37,126 nt of DNA from Clostridia bacterium (GCA_900766735.1 CAAFWO010000010.1:1-37126), one strand, 5' to 3'. Positions 1 to 7,953 are shown, counted from the first letter of the stretch. The notes: generated from the letters alone by a model not told the origin. A program made the numbers and translations.

Positions 1-129
1 AAGCGTCGGTATCAAGCTGTCCTGATGCCGAATAACATAGCTCAACACTTCGCTGTAAGCACTCCCGCGCTTAAAACTGTGTTCGTGCGGAACGATATTG
101 CCGTAGTACAGATCTTCAAGCGTTGTCAT
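1..129 (-). CDS. DUF6809-like small protein (partial, C-terminus outside the window)
   Basis: The first 43 codons of a gene are visible; it runs off the left edge. The N-terminus begins MTTLEDLYYGNIVPHE, which resembles the start of DUF6809-type proteins from phage-like and integrative elements of Clostridia; their function is unknown. The ATG lies inside the end of the preceding gene with a 14-bp overlap, so translation is probably coupled. The family assignment rests on recall of the N-terminal pattern only. Confidence 0.6.
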   Translation of the reverse strand, partial: MTTLEDLYYGNIVPHEHSFKRGSAYSEVLSYVIRHQDSLIPTL

Positions 130-379
130 TTTCATTCCACCTCACATAAGAAGAGGACGACATGTCATCGGTCAAACCCGACACCGTGTCGCCCTCATTT
201 TTCATTTTCTCTGCCGCAATCAGCGCGTGCTTGACAAGCAGCATTTCAAGCCAAGTACGCTCGTCGTATTCCGACGGACGCCCATTTTGGAGGAAGTCTT
301 TCATAACTTCTCCCAAGATACCGTACTTTTCTCCCGCACTTTCTCCTCGGTACAATTCTTCTAAACTCATCTGTGCCAT
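116..379 (-). CDS. Small hypothetical protein of the mobile-element type
   Basis: An 87-aa acidic soluble protein beginning MAQMSLEELYRGES. The start at 379 is chosen because AAAGGAGG lies 7 nt upstream; the reading frame could be opened 8 codons earlier but would lose this site. The N-terminal pattern (xLEELYxG) resembles that of the next gene downstream, with which it overlaps by 14 bp, so the two may be distant paralogues. No catalytic motif or membrane segment is visible. It lies 68 nt after the membrane-protein gene on the same strand and is probably part of the same transcript. The function is unknown. Confidence 0.6.
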   Translation of the reverse strand: MAQMSLEELYRGESAGEKYGILGEVMKDFLQNGRPSEYDERTWLEMLLVKHALIAAEKMKNEGDTVSGLTDDMSSSSYVRWNENDNA

Positions 380-447
380 ATCCGCACCTCCTTTGCAGTA
401 CACAACAGTACCACAGAAAGGTATGGAAGTCCAGAATAAAAGCCAAC

Positions 448-993
448 TTATTTTTTGCTATTACCAGTATTACTTAAAATAGCATGTACGCGCTTTAAAA
501 TCATAAATACATTTAAAAGAATTTTTATAATTAAAAATGCAACTACACCTACAAATATTTTTTCAATTATATCTGTAAATTCAATAAAGTCAGGAAGCAC
601 AAATAGCATAACGACAAAAATTGAATATACTATATCTACAGATATAGTAACAAAGGTCTGATCTATTACTTCTTTTTCTTTTTGATTAGTAGTGCTTTTG
701 TCTACAAGTAATGCTAAAAAAGACAAAAGCAATGTTGCGACAATAGAGAAGACAGTCATTATTGTCCCTGCTGAAGTTGCAACCTTTTCATACGGTAGTG
801 AAACGGACGTTAATATCGAAATACATATTGGAGCAATTAAAAACGATAAAATATCAAACATAGAGATTTTGTGTGTCTTATCATTTTTATAAACCTTAAA
901 CTGTTCTACAAATATTCTCGTCAATTGTATTTTGGGATTAAAAACAATTATCAGAAGTAATCCTATTAAACAAATAATCTGCCATAGCTTCAT
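448..993 (-). CDS. Small multi-spanning membrane protein, candidate effector of a two-gene system
   Basis: A 181-aa protein with about five hydrophobic segments at residues 3-19, 46-66, 76-97, 117-136 and 144-167, separated by short charged loops, and a basic C-terminal tail. No transporter motif is recognised. The start is set by AAGAGG 8 nt upstream of the ATG at 993. The gene begins 12 nt after the stop of the 315-aa gene, so the two are almost certainly co-transcribed and probably work together. A small membrane protein paired with a cytosolic protein of this size recalls the layout of the Kiwa defence system (KwaA/KwaB). The gene order is reversed and I see no clear sequence match, so the similarity is architectural only. 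The function is not known. Confidence 0.75.
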   Translation of the reverse strand: MKLWQIICLIGLLLIIVFNPKIQLTRIFVEQFKVYKNDKTHKISMFDILSFLIAPICISILTSVSLPYEKVATSAGTIMTVFSIVATLLLSFLALLVDKSTTNQKEKEVIDQTFVTISVDIVYSIFVVMLFVLPDFIEFTDIIEKIFVGVVAFLIIKILLNVFMILKRVHAILSNTGNSKK

Positions 994-1005
994 AATCGTA
1001 ACCTC

Positions 1006-1953
1006 TTATTCCTCAAAAAAGGATAACGCATACTGATCAGCAAGAGCATACAACTTATCTTTTTGTATCGTGCCATCCGCATAATATTCTAAGTCATCAG
1101 TTATATCATATTCAGCGATTAATCCAGAAAATTCCGATAAACTGATTTTCCTTCTTACTTGCCCAAATTTTAAAGTCAATTTTGCGTCATCGAATTGATA
1201 TGGGTACTCATCTTTAAACAAGACTGATTTAAGTTCATCTATAGACGGTTGCTTTTTTGTGATTCCACGCAAAAAAGCAACAACATTTCCAGCACGAGGT
1301 GCGTTCAAAGATATAATTACTTCCTGCTCAACTTTTTTGCGTTTTTTCTTTCCAATATTATCTGCAGCATCGCTAGAAATATCAGAGTATGTAGTCAAGA
1401 GGCTTAATTTTTCTGGCACATATCTTTCGCGCCCTTCGAACATACCATTGGAAACCATTACCTCCAAATGACAAACTAAACCCTGTTGCGCTAAAAAATC
1501 ATTGAATGTATTCTGAAACGCAGTTTTACAACCACTTTGTCCATGACGATGAAAAATTAGTACATTTTCTTCACCTTTTTGATAGCAGAATACATTATGG
1601 CCGTATATTGCGGAATTGTTCTCTCCTGAAAACACCGTAATCTTATTTGTTATATGCTCAACAACGGTAAAGTTTTCGTTTGCCTTGCCTGCTTTAGGAT
1701 GGATAACCAATCGTTGGACCGAATCATTAACAACCCCCTCCTCAGCTTTGCCTTCCAGTAGAATTGTTCTGTTGGTATATGCGTCAACCTTGCTGGTTTT
1801 TATATATTCAAAATATTTTTTCAATAATTCAAATAAATTGATGGTTGCCTTGCTTTCTTCTGATGAAATCAAAAGGTTTTCGGTGCGATATTTAGGTGAA
1901 ATTCTGCATTGATATGCCGTCAAGGATTGGGCAATTTTCTTTCTAGGTGCCAT
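1006..1953 (-). CDS. Uncharacterised 315-aa cytosolic protein paired with a membrane protein
   Basis: A 315-aa protein with no signal peptide or membrane segment, starting MAPRKKIAQSLTAYQCRISP. The start has a good ribosome site (TTGGAGG, 7 nt). The protein seems to have an alpha/beta N-terminal half (about 1-185), a lysine-rich hinge near 205-212 (GKKKRKKVEQE), and a C-terminal half of about 100 residues. A His-rich patch (FHRHGQSGC) lies near residue 134. I recognise no family. It lies in a defence-type operon and directly precedes the membrane-protein gene, so a sensor or regulator role for that protein is plausible but inferred. It could instead be a phage or element housekeeping protein. 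Confidence 0.75.
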   Translation of the reverse strand: MAPRKKIAQSLTAYQCRISPKYRTENLLISSEESKATINLFELLKKYFEYIKTSKVDAYTNRTILLEGKAEEGVVNDSVQRLVIHPKAGKANENFTVVEHITNKITVFSGENNSAIYGHNVFCYQKGEENVLIFHRHGQSGCKTAFQNTFNDFLAQQGLVCHLEVMVSNGMFEGRERYVPEKLSLLTTYSDISSDAADNIGKKKRKKVEQEVIISLNAPRAGNVVAFLRGITKKQPSIDELKSVLFKDEYPYQFDDAKLTLKFGQVRRKISLSEFSGLIAEYDITDDLEYYADGTIQKDKLYALADQYALSFFEE

Positions 1954-1968
1954 TATTGAACCTCCAAT

Positions 1969-2394
1969 TTAAATTAATATTCCATTACAATGATCTATTT
2001 CGTGCTGAATGATTTACGCGGTCCAGTTGGTATAGGTCTTGATGCGGGTTTGTAGTTCCAAGGTTTGATACTTGACCTTGATGGATTTATAACGTTTACA
2101 CGGATGCGGACCACCGAGAAGAGACAGACATCCCTCCTCGGTGTTATACGCACAGTCTTTTTTGACAATCTCGGGATTGAGCATCACGGTATATGTAGGT
2201 GCTCGTCCACTTTCATCGAGAAAAGCGATTATTCGTTTTTTCACACCAGTCATATTCGCTGCCATGCCGACACAACTGTCCTTGTTGGCAATCAACGTAT
2301 CCAGCAAGTACTGTACCACCTGCGAATCTTCTTTTGTCGCCTTTTCTGACTTCACGCCAAGAAAAATCGGATCGTGTATTACCTCTTTAACCAT
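1969..2394 (-). pseudogene. def: Peptide deformylase interrupted by an in-frame TAA just before the HEIDH motif
   Basis: Peptide deformylase removes the N-formyl group from new proteins with a metal held by Cys and the two His of HExxH. The frame from the ATG at 2394 (TTGAGG upstream, 8-bp overlap with the NUDIX gene) reads through motif 1 (GMAAN, normally GxGxAAxQ) and motif 2 (EGCLS). It then meets TAA at 2014-2016, after NWTA. In the same frame directly beyond it follow IIQHEIDHCNGILI and a normal stop at 1969. The family has TAQIIQHEIDH here, so one CAA-to-TAA change explains the break. The truncated product of 126 aa lacks both metal-binding His and should be inactive. A sequencing error is the alternative. 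Short deformylases like this are common on clostridial mobile elements as second copies. Confidence 0.85.
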
Positions 2395-2776
2395 TGTAAA
2401 CCTCAAGGATCCTTTTTAATATTTCTTTATCTGCCGGGCAGAAATCATAGTTAAAAATCTCGCTTGGTGCAATCCATTTGATATCGTTATGTTCTAACTT
2501 CTGCGGCAAACCTTCGGCGATTTTTGTGTTGAACAAGGTTAGGTGAACGGTGATATCGGGATACTCATGAACAACATCCATAAACACATTGCCCACCGAC
2601 AAGGTAACGGCAAGTTCTTCCTGACACTCACGGATAAGCGCCTGTTCTTTTGTCTCTCCCGGTTCTACCTTACCGCCAACAAATTCCCACAAAAGTCCCC
2701 TTGCCTTGTGCGACGGACGTTGGCAGATCATAAATTTATTCTCCTGCCATATAAGTGCCGCTACTACTTCAGTCAT
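2387..2776 (-). CDS. NUDIX hydrolase, MutT-like (8-oxo-dGTP diphosphatase family)
   Basis: A 129-aa single-domain protein that should hydrolyse a nucleoside triphosphate or related diphosphate in the cytosol. The Nudix box spans residues 35-57 with all catalytic acidic residues in place (GKVEPGE, then RECQEEL); only the usual Gly after EEL is replaced by Ala. The N-terminal VVAALIWQENKFMICQR strand is typical of MutT-type enzymes. The ATG at 2776 has GGAG 9 nt upstream and is preferred over an in-frame GTG three codons earlier. It follows the CoiA-like gene by 26 nt and overlaps the deformylase start by 8 bp. MutT-like genes are often found next to DUF3427 helicases, so it may serve that system rather than general dNTP clean-up; this is inference. 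Confidence 0.88.
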   Translation of the reverse strand: MTEVVAALIWQENKFMICQRPSHKARGLLWEFVGGKVEPGETKEQALIRECQEELAVTLSVGNVFMDVVHEYPDITVHLTLFNTKIAEGLPQKLEHNDIKWIAPSEIFNYDFCPADKEILKRILEVYNG

Positions 2777-2802
2777 TTTTAGCACTCCATTTTGATCAAA
2801 AA

Positions 2803-3831
2803 TTATGCTTTCATTTTAATTTCTCCTGTTTGTGGGTCCGGAGATGCTGTAAATCTACAGTGAGGATAATTACTGCACCCCCAAAAGGTTCCGTATCTGC
2901 TTTGCCGTTCTACTAATTTGCCCCCACAGTTTGGACAGATTCCTTCAATAAACGCATTTTCTTTTAAATCGTCAAATCTTTTATCGCTTTCTCTAATTCG
3001 TTGATTTTCAGGAATGTCAAAATCCGCTATTGATGCGATGCGAAGCCTTCCTGAACAAAGCATTTCATCATCTTTTTTTGATAAAATGCAATATTCGCAA
3101 TACAAGCAATCATCCACAAAGTTTGCATAAGGTTTGCCTTCCCATACACGAGATTTTATTGGGCAATTATCAACGTGTACCGCAAATCCTCTAGACACTA
3201 ACTCTCGTTTATCAGAAACCTTGTAGAATTTTTGCAAATAGCTTTGAGCTATAACATTATATTTCCATTTTTTCTCGTTGCTATTGCTTAATAATAGTTC
3301 TGTCAGTTCTTCTGTAGTAATTGTCTCATTCTTTTTGCTTAAATCAATTTCAATGGTAGAAATGTTTGCTTTTTTAAGCTTTTCAAGTTTTACATCATCA
3401 ATACAGTGTGTAACAAATATTTCGACAAAAAACTGTCTACCTCCAGCATATATAACAATGTCCGGGATAATATCATTATAGCGTTTTTCTAATTCAACTC
3501 TATCAATATTTATTTCTCTTTCTTCACAAACTAGTTCATCCTTTTTATAGGAATCCGGGAATTTAACATATACTGGAGGTATTACAATCTTTTTTGCTTT
3601 AGATAGAATATCCTTGGCAGCTAAATGAAGGGAAGATTCATATCCGTATTCACAGTTATGCCCTGCATGATGCGCAAAGTGATGCATCATCTTTTCGCCC
3701 TTCTTGGCGACAAGTGGCATATCGCACGCTGGACATACACACCCACATTTTAATCCGCTTTCAACGTTTGAAATGCTGGTGATTATGCCATCTTTTAGTG
3801 CGTATGTCAGATTCAACTGACTTTTAACCAT
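2803..3831 (-). CDS. CoiA-like nuclease-fold protein with C-terminal topoisomerase zinc ribbon
   Basis: A 342-aa cytosolic protein. The N-terminus has a CoiA-type zinc site (CPAC at 33-36, then HFAHH at 51-55 and C60). A nuclease-like core follows with PDIVIY (D124) and FFVEIFVTH (E137), matching the acidic residues of PD-(D/E)XK-type folds, although the usual Lys after the Glu is not evident. A second Cys cluster lies near residues 235-260. The C-terminus carries a topoisomerase-type zinc ribbon (CPNCGGKLVERQ, then GCSNYPHCRF). Together this suggests DNA binding and cleavage. It starts one base after the helicase stop, with GGTGG as ribosome site, so the two are tightly coupled and may form a helicase-nuclease complex. 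CoiA itself acts in competence; here the setting argues for defence. Confidence 0.75.
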   Translation of the reverse strand: MVKSQLNLTYALKDGIITSISNVESGLKCGCVCPACDMPLVAKKGEKMMHHFAHHAGHNCEYGYESSLHLAAKDILSKAKKIVIPPVYVKFPDSYKKDELVCEEREINIDRVELEKRYNDIIPDIVIYAGGRQFFVEIFVTHCIDDVKLEKLKKANISTIEIDLSKKNETITTEELTELLLSNSNEKKWKYNVIAQSYLQKFYKVSDKRELVSRGFAVHVDNCPIKSRVWEGKPYANFVDDCLYCEYCILSKKDDEMLCSGRLRIASIADFDIPENQRIRESDKRFDDLKENAFIEGICPNCGGKLVERQSRYGTFWGCSNYPHCRFTASPDPQTGEIKMKA

Positions 3832-3832
3832 A

Positions 3833-6800
3833 TTATCCTACCACCAATTTATTTGTTTTCTTTAAGTATTTTGCCGGAATAGGGGCATCCAAGCGCCAAG
3901 TAATATTCATTGGCCTTGAGCCGTTATGAGACACATAATTTGCCGTACCGAGATAGGTGTATGGTGCGGTGTTACCGTACACATCATTTTTAAACTCACG
4001 GACAAACAGAAGCACCTTACTTCCGTTCCGGCGATGATGAATATATCGCTGGCCAGCTTTTCCTTCTGTATTGGTTGTGCTTTGGCTCTGCCAGTGAAAT
4101 AATGTCTCATTGATAGAATAATCCTTATACATTGTGGTTGGCGAGTAGTCTTTATCGGATTTATTCAGTGTAATAAAGAATACATCAATTTCCTTTTCAG
4201 GAAGCCATTTTACACCCTCACGAACTGTGCTAGGCTTCATAAAATCCATTGCAACAAGCAGTTGATCGCGCGTATAGGTACAATGCAGATCCAGCGGACA
4301 ATCAAATCCGAGACTGACAGGCTCATCAATAAAATCAATGCGATTGTAGTTATATTTGAGCAGTGCAATCAGCTCAGAAAGCATTATCGGGCTATTTGAA
4401 AGAATTTTGAAGTTTTCGAATACTTCGTCCGCGTTCCAATCCTCAATCGTTTTTCCCCACATTGTAATATAGGACATCTGAAGCATACGCTTTTCTATAT
4501 CCGAAAGTCTTGTAAGGTCAAAATGGTCGATATTTTCCAAAACACGCAGCATAAACACAATCCAACGTCTTGAATCAACCAAAGCAAAACGGCTGAGTGC
4601 TTTTGACATTACCTCTTCAATCGGTTCCTCGAAATTATCAATTATATCTGCACGTGCGCACAGACGAGAAAAAGAAGCAAATTTATAGATTGAGCGAGGA
4701 TCCAAACGATAGTGGTCAAGAAAGTTTTCGAGAGTAAGTTTTAGGCCGGTATCTTCTTCGAAGGTTGCTATACGTGCAACAAGGCCGGCGCTGTTCCCAT
4801 AAGATGCGCGAATGTTATCAAGAATATATCTTGCTGCCTTCTTTTCAAGCTGAATATAGCATCCCTTTGGGAGTGAAATAAACCCATCCTTAATTTCACG
4901 TGTTACGCCTCGTGTGGTGTTGGAAAGTAAAGCTGCAAACTTATCTTCAAAATTATACTTTTTATTTGCTTGCCCAATAAAATCAAGCACGGTTAGGCAT
5001 TCTTTATCCTCAGATAAGCGCAGTCCACGTCCGAGCTGCTGCAAAAACACCGTCAAAGATTCTGTTGGACGCAAGAATAAAACCGTGTTGACTTCAGGGA
5101 TGTCCACACCTTCGTTGTAGATATCAACGACGAAGATAAACCGCACTTCACCTTTTACAAGCCTGGCCTTTGCCTCTTTTCTTTCTTCGTCCGGCGAATG
5201 TCCGGTCAGGAACATCGACGGAATTCCGCGGCCATTAAAGTAATTAGACATAAATTCTGCATGTTCAACCGTTACGCAAAATCCAAGCCCCTTTACATCA
5301 TCAATATCTGTAACATATTTGAGCAATGAAGAAACCACCAAGTCGGCGCGACGGTTTGCCATCATGCCGCTAAGTGTATAAATTCGCGAAAGTTCGCCTT
5401 TATCATAACCTCCGGCTGCCCATTTTAAGTGATCCAGATCAACCGTATCAGTTACGCCAAAATATTGAAACGGACACAGGAGCTTACGGTCAATAGCTTC
5501 GGGCAGACGAATTTCGGCAGCAATACGATTATTGAAATACGGCAAAATGCTCTTTCCGTCCATACGCTCGGGCGTTGCCGTCAAACCGAGAAGAATCTGC
5601 GGATTATAATAGGATAAGAGCTTTTGATATGTAGGTGCGGCAGCATGGTGGAACTCGTCCACAATAATATAATCATAAAAATCTGACGTTGTTTTTTCGG
5701 TAAAGCTCTGCGAGTTGAAAGTTTGAATAGATATAAAAAGATTGTCTATGCTTTCCGGTTTATAGCTGCCTACAAACATCTCCCCAAAGTTTGCATCTTT
5801 CAGTACTGCGCGAAAGGTGTACATACTTTGTTTCAGAATTTCTTCACGATGAGCCACGAACAAAAGTCGGCAAGGCTTATCCGGGTTTTGCTTGCGGAAA
5901 CGCTTGTAATCAAGCGCAGAAATCACCGTCTTTCCGGTACCTGTGGCGGCAACAACAAGGTTTCTGTGATAGCCACGAACCTTGCGTTCTGCTTCCAGCT
6001 TATCAAGAATTTCTTGCTGATAGGAATATGGAGTGATATCCATCGTATACACTTCGGCATTATTACTGTCAAAGTATTTTTCGGACTTTAGTGCACGTGC
6101 TAAACGCTCCTTTTGATCCTCGTTGTAATATTCAAATTCATTGGAATTCCAATAGCTTTCAAAGGTGGCTTCAATTTTGTCAATCGTTTCCGGCAGGTCC
6201 TTCTTTGTAACCTTTACGTTCCATTCAAGGCCGCTGGAAATGGCAGCATTAGATAGATTCGACGAACCAACATACGCAGTAGTAAAACCGGTATCCCGAT
6301 AGAAAACATATGTTTTCGCATGAAGTCGGGTGCGTTTGGTATCATAACTCACCTTGATTTTTGTGTTAGGAAGTTTGCGGAGTTCTTCGATTGCCTTTAC
6401 ATCGGTCGCTCCCATATAAGAGGTTGTAATAATGCGGAGCTCACCGCCGTTTTGTGCAAAGGTTGTAAGCTCATCCATTATTAAGCGCAGTCCGCTCCAT
6501 TTAATGAAGGATACCAGCATATCAATACGGTTACAGGATATAATTTCCTTCTTGAGCTCTGTAAACATCTGCGGCTCGTGGATTGCACCAGTAAATAGCG
6601 AGCTTTGCGCAATAGATGTTTCAGGACGAATAATCGCTGCCTTTTCATCGAGGGATAAAATGCTGTTCTTTTTGTCAAAGAGTGCGAGCAGCTGCTCGGC
6701 CCGCTCAGCAACCGTCATTTCATCAAGTTCGTTTTCTTTTGTTTCGGTGATAATCGTAGAAATAATACGGTTTGCAAGCGCTACTTGTGAGCTAACGTCA

Positions 6801-6979
6801 CCGCCATTGTCAGCAACATTATCAAGCCCTTTTTCTACAACTTCGGCAATATATTTTGCCAGCACTTTGGACGCCTCAGCACTATCAATGGGCACAGTAG
6901 TAGAAAGCTTGTCCGTAGATGAGAGCTCTGTTTCTAATCCCTTATTGATAATTTGCTCATACAGCCCATCATGTAACAT
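3833..6979 (-). CDS. PLD-nuclease / SF2 helicase / DUF3427 protein
   Basis: A 1048-aa cytosolic protein with three parts. Residues about 110-285 form a phospholipase-D-like nuclease module with one HxK...D...GSxN motif (HAKTYVFYRD, then GSSN near 239). Residues about 310-660 form a superfamily 2 helicase with Walker A ATGTGKT near 346, DEFHH near 450, a TATPERMD motif and QQLGRGLRL as motif VI. The remainder matches the DUF3427 C-terminal region. Such proteins are restriction-like helicases often found in defence islands. The ATG at 6979 has AGAAAGG upstream; a TTG 10 codons earlier overlaps the regulator gene and is less likely. It lies second in the operon behind a Cro/CI regulator and is coupled to the CoiA-like nuclease. 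Confidence 0.88.
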   Translation of the reverse strand: MLHDGLYEQIINKGLETELSSTDKLSTTVPIDSAEASKVLAKYIAEVVEKGLDNVADNGGDVSSQVALANRIISTIITETKENELDEMTVAERAEQLLALFDKKNSILSLDEKAAIIRPETSIAQSSLFTGAIHEPQMFTELKKEIISCNRIDMLVSFIKWSGLRLIMDELTTFAQNGGELRIITTSYMGATDVKAIEELRKLPNTKIKVSYDTKRTRLHAKTYVFYRDTGFTTAYVGSSNLSNAAISSGLEWNVKVTKKDLPETIDKIEATFESYWNSNEFEYYNEDQKERLARALKSEKYFDSNNAEVYTMDITPYSYQQEILDKLEAERKVRGYHRNLVVAATGTGKTVISALDYKRFRKQNPDKPCRLLFVAHREEILKQSMYTFRAVLKDANFGEMFVGSYKPESIDNLFISIQTFNSQSFTEKTTSDFYDYIIVDEFHHAAAPTYQKLLSYYNPQILLGLTATPERMDGKSILPYFNNRIAAEIRLPEAIDRKLLCPFQYFGVTDTVDLDHLKWAAGGYDKGELSRIYTLSGMMANRRADLVVSSLLKYVTDIDDVKGLGFCVTVEHAEFMSNYFNGRGIPSMFLTGHSPDEERKEAKARLVKGEVRFIFVVDIYNEGVDIPEVNTVLFLRPTESLTVFLQQLGRGLRLSEDKECLTVLDFIGQANKKYNFEDKFAALLSNTTRGVTREIKDGFISLPKGCYIQLEKKAARYILDNIRASYGNSAGLVARIATFEEDTGLKLTLENFLDHYRLDPRSIYKFASFSRLCARADIIDNFEEPIEEVMSKALSRFALVDSRRWIVFMLRVLENIDHFDLTRLSDIEKRMLQMSYITMWGKTIEDWNADEVFENFKILSNSPIMLSELIALLKYNYNRIDFIDEPVSLGFDCPLDLHCTYTRDQLLVAMDFMKPSTVREGVKWLPEKEIDVFFITLNKSDKDYSPTTMYKDYSINETLFHWQSQSTTNTEGKAGQRYIHHRRNGSKVLLFVREFKNDVYGNTAPYTYLGTANYVSHNGSRPMNITWRLDAPIPAKYLKKTNKLVVG

Positions 6980-6998
6980 ATTATAAAATACCTTTCTT

Positions 6999-7205
6999 TT
7001 ATTTTTCAATTATCTCCACTATATCATCCATAGTGCAACCAAGGGCTGAGCATATCTTTACAAGAACCTCACTGCTGACAACGGCGCCGTCCTTACCCAT
7101 CTTGGTGATGGTAGCGATGCTGATGCCGGCTTTCTCGGCAAGTTCTTTCTTTTTCATATCACGGTCGATCAAAAGCTTGAACAATTTTTTATAGCTTGCG
7201 GCCAT
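6999..7205 (-). CDS. Cro/CI-type helix-turn-helix regulator of the defence operon
   Basis: A 68-aa protein that is essentially one XRE/HTH_26 DNA-binding domain: the HTH lies at about residues 17-36 (KKELAEKAGISIATITKM) and the C-terminus DDIVEIIEK is typical. The start at 7205 has GAGGTG 8 nt upstream. It is the first gene behind the promoter at 7258-7286, and its stop lies 19 nt before the helicase ATG. Short direct repeats in the leader (AATGAT twice and AACTAT twice, between 7215 and 7262 on the minus strand) could be operator half-sites. Autoregulation of the whole operon is therefore likely, but inferred. Confidence 0.85.
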   Translation of the reverse strand: MAASYKKLFKLLIDRDMKKKELAEKAGISIATITKMGKDGAVVSSEVLVKICSALGCTMDDIVEIIEK

Positions 7206-7257
7206 TGTATTACACCTCATAAATAGTTATAGTTAGTACATTGTATCATTAAAAATC

Positions 7258-7286
7258 ATTATACCACACTCTACATCAAATATCAA
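7258..7286 (-). promoter_or_regulatory. Sigma-A promoter of the defence operon
   Basis: On the minus strand the sequence has TTGATA, a 17-nt spacer and TATAAT. It lies about 50 nt upstream of the regulator start and is the only good promoter seen for the whole leftward run of genes. The repeats just downstream are candidate operators. Confidence 0.7.
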
Positions 7287-7643
7287 CAATTTTCAGCAGA
7301 TAAATACTGCGATTTCAGCATTTATCAACTTTTTGTTGCAAGTTTTCTATTTTCTCCTTGCTTGTTCGTAATCCCCTTGTCTTTGTCTACTGCGGTGCAA
7401 ATTTTGACTTGAATCAGGGGTTGTTCAGAGTTATAATAACCGTATAAAAGTAAAAGTCTCTCGCGTGAGAGCGAGAGGCGTGTAGTGCGTTTTATTCTGC
7501 GGAAATCCCTGTTGACCACATAACAGACCACCTACCGTTTCGGAGCACTCGGAAACAGTGGGCATAAGAGTGGCGAAGAGCACCGTTTTCCGAGTGGAAA
7601 GCGGCAGAAAAAGCTATTTTTAGCGGAAAGTGCCTTCATAGAT
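7287..7643. other. Non-coding end region of the element
   Basis: About 357 bases between the defence promoter and the tRNA remnant. No convincing gene is seen: the open frames on the minus strand lack ribosome sites and recognisable motifs. The stretch contains a perfect 7-bp hairpin (CTCTCGC at 7458-7464 with GCGAGAG at 7471-7477) and an inverted pair GATAAAT/ATTTATC around 7300-7325. Such structured, gene-free sequence next to an attachment site is usual for the arm-site region of integrative elements. Confidence 0.4.
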
Positions 7644-7691
7644 TCGTTTGGGATGCGGAGGCCGCGAGTTTGAGTCTCGCCACTCCGACCA
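7644..7691 (+). other. 3' half of a tRNA-Pro gene, likely displaced attachment site
   Basis: The fragment contains a proline-type anticodon loop (TTTGGGA, anticodon TGG), a variable loop, a perfect T-arm (GCGAG, TTTGAGT, CTCGC), the 3' acceptor strand CACTCCGA and an encoded CCA. The 5' half is missing: the bases before the loop cannot pair with TGCGG, and no 5' acceptor CGGAGTG or D-arm is found upstream. This is what remains when an element integrates into the 3' part of a tRNA and supplies its own copy to the other end. The intact tRNA-Pro would lie left of this window. Confidence 0.75.
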
Positions 7692-7696
7692 AAAAT

Positions 7697-7740
7697 CAGC
7701 CGAAAATGAGGTTTTTCGCCCCACCTTCGGCTGTTTTTTT
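7697..7740 (+). terminator. Rho-independent terminator behind the tRNA remnant
   Basis: The stem CAGCCGAA (7697-7704) pairs perfectly with TTCGGCTG (7726-7733) and is followed by seven T. It starts 5 nt after the CCA of the tRNA fragment, as expected for the original terminator of the tRNA gene, so the host flank probably begins here. Confidence 0.8.
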
Positions 7741-7878
7741 GCTTACAATTTGATTTCGCCGCCACATCGGCAAATTTTCAGTGTTTAAAAACACAAGTTT
7801 TGTTGCATCTTTTGAAACCCACAAGCGGAAATATGTTTTCCACTCAACCAACGGTTTCAAACCTGCCGTTTTGCGTTG

Positions 7879-7906
7879 TTGATTTGTTTTGAAGATGTGA
7901 TATAAT
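7879..7906 (+). promoter_or_regulatory. Promoter of the second regulator gene
   Basis: TTGATT, a 16-nt spacer and TATAAT, 48 nt upstream of the ATG at 7954. No other feature is seen between the tRNA terminator and this promoter. Confidence 0.6.
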
Positions 7907-7953
7907 TTAAGTACAATCCGATGTGCACACGGAAATAAACTCGGAGGATTCAT

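Larger units (their letters stand above)
1..7691. mobile_element. Right-hand part of a putative integrative element (defence-type island)
   Basis: This stretch is AT-richer than the sequence right of 8.7 kb and codes on the minus strand for a single run of accessory genes: regulator, helicase, nuclease, NUDIX hydrolase, a deformylase of the kind found in clostridial mobile elements, an unknown pair and DUF6809-like small proteins. It ends at the 3' half of a tRNA-Pro gene (7644-7691) followed by a tRNA terminator. In tRNA-targeted integration the displaced 3' fragment marks the end of the element far from the restored tRNA, so the element should extend left beyond the window and the host should begin near 7692. 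No integrase is in the window. The boundary is inferred from the tRNA remnant, composition and gene content. Confidence 0.55.

Noticed and set aside
448..1953. Calling the membrane/cytosolic pair a Kiwa system
   Set aside because: Sizes and topology are similar, but the gene order is reversed and no DUF4868 pattern was recognised, so the name is not justified from sequence alone.
7325..7531. 68-codon minus-strand frame at the element end
   Set aside because: No ribosome site, no recognisable motif, and it covers a perfect hairpin in the attachment-site region.
7532..7765. 77-codon minus-strand frame over the tRNA remnant
   Set aside because: This is a well-known type of spurious frame produced by reading across the 3' end of a tRNA gene.
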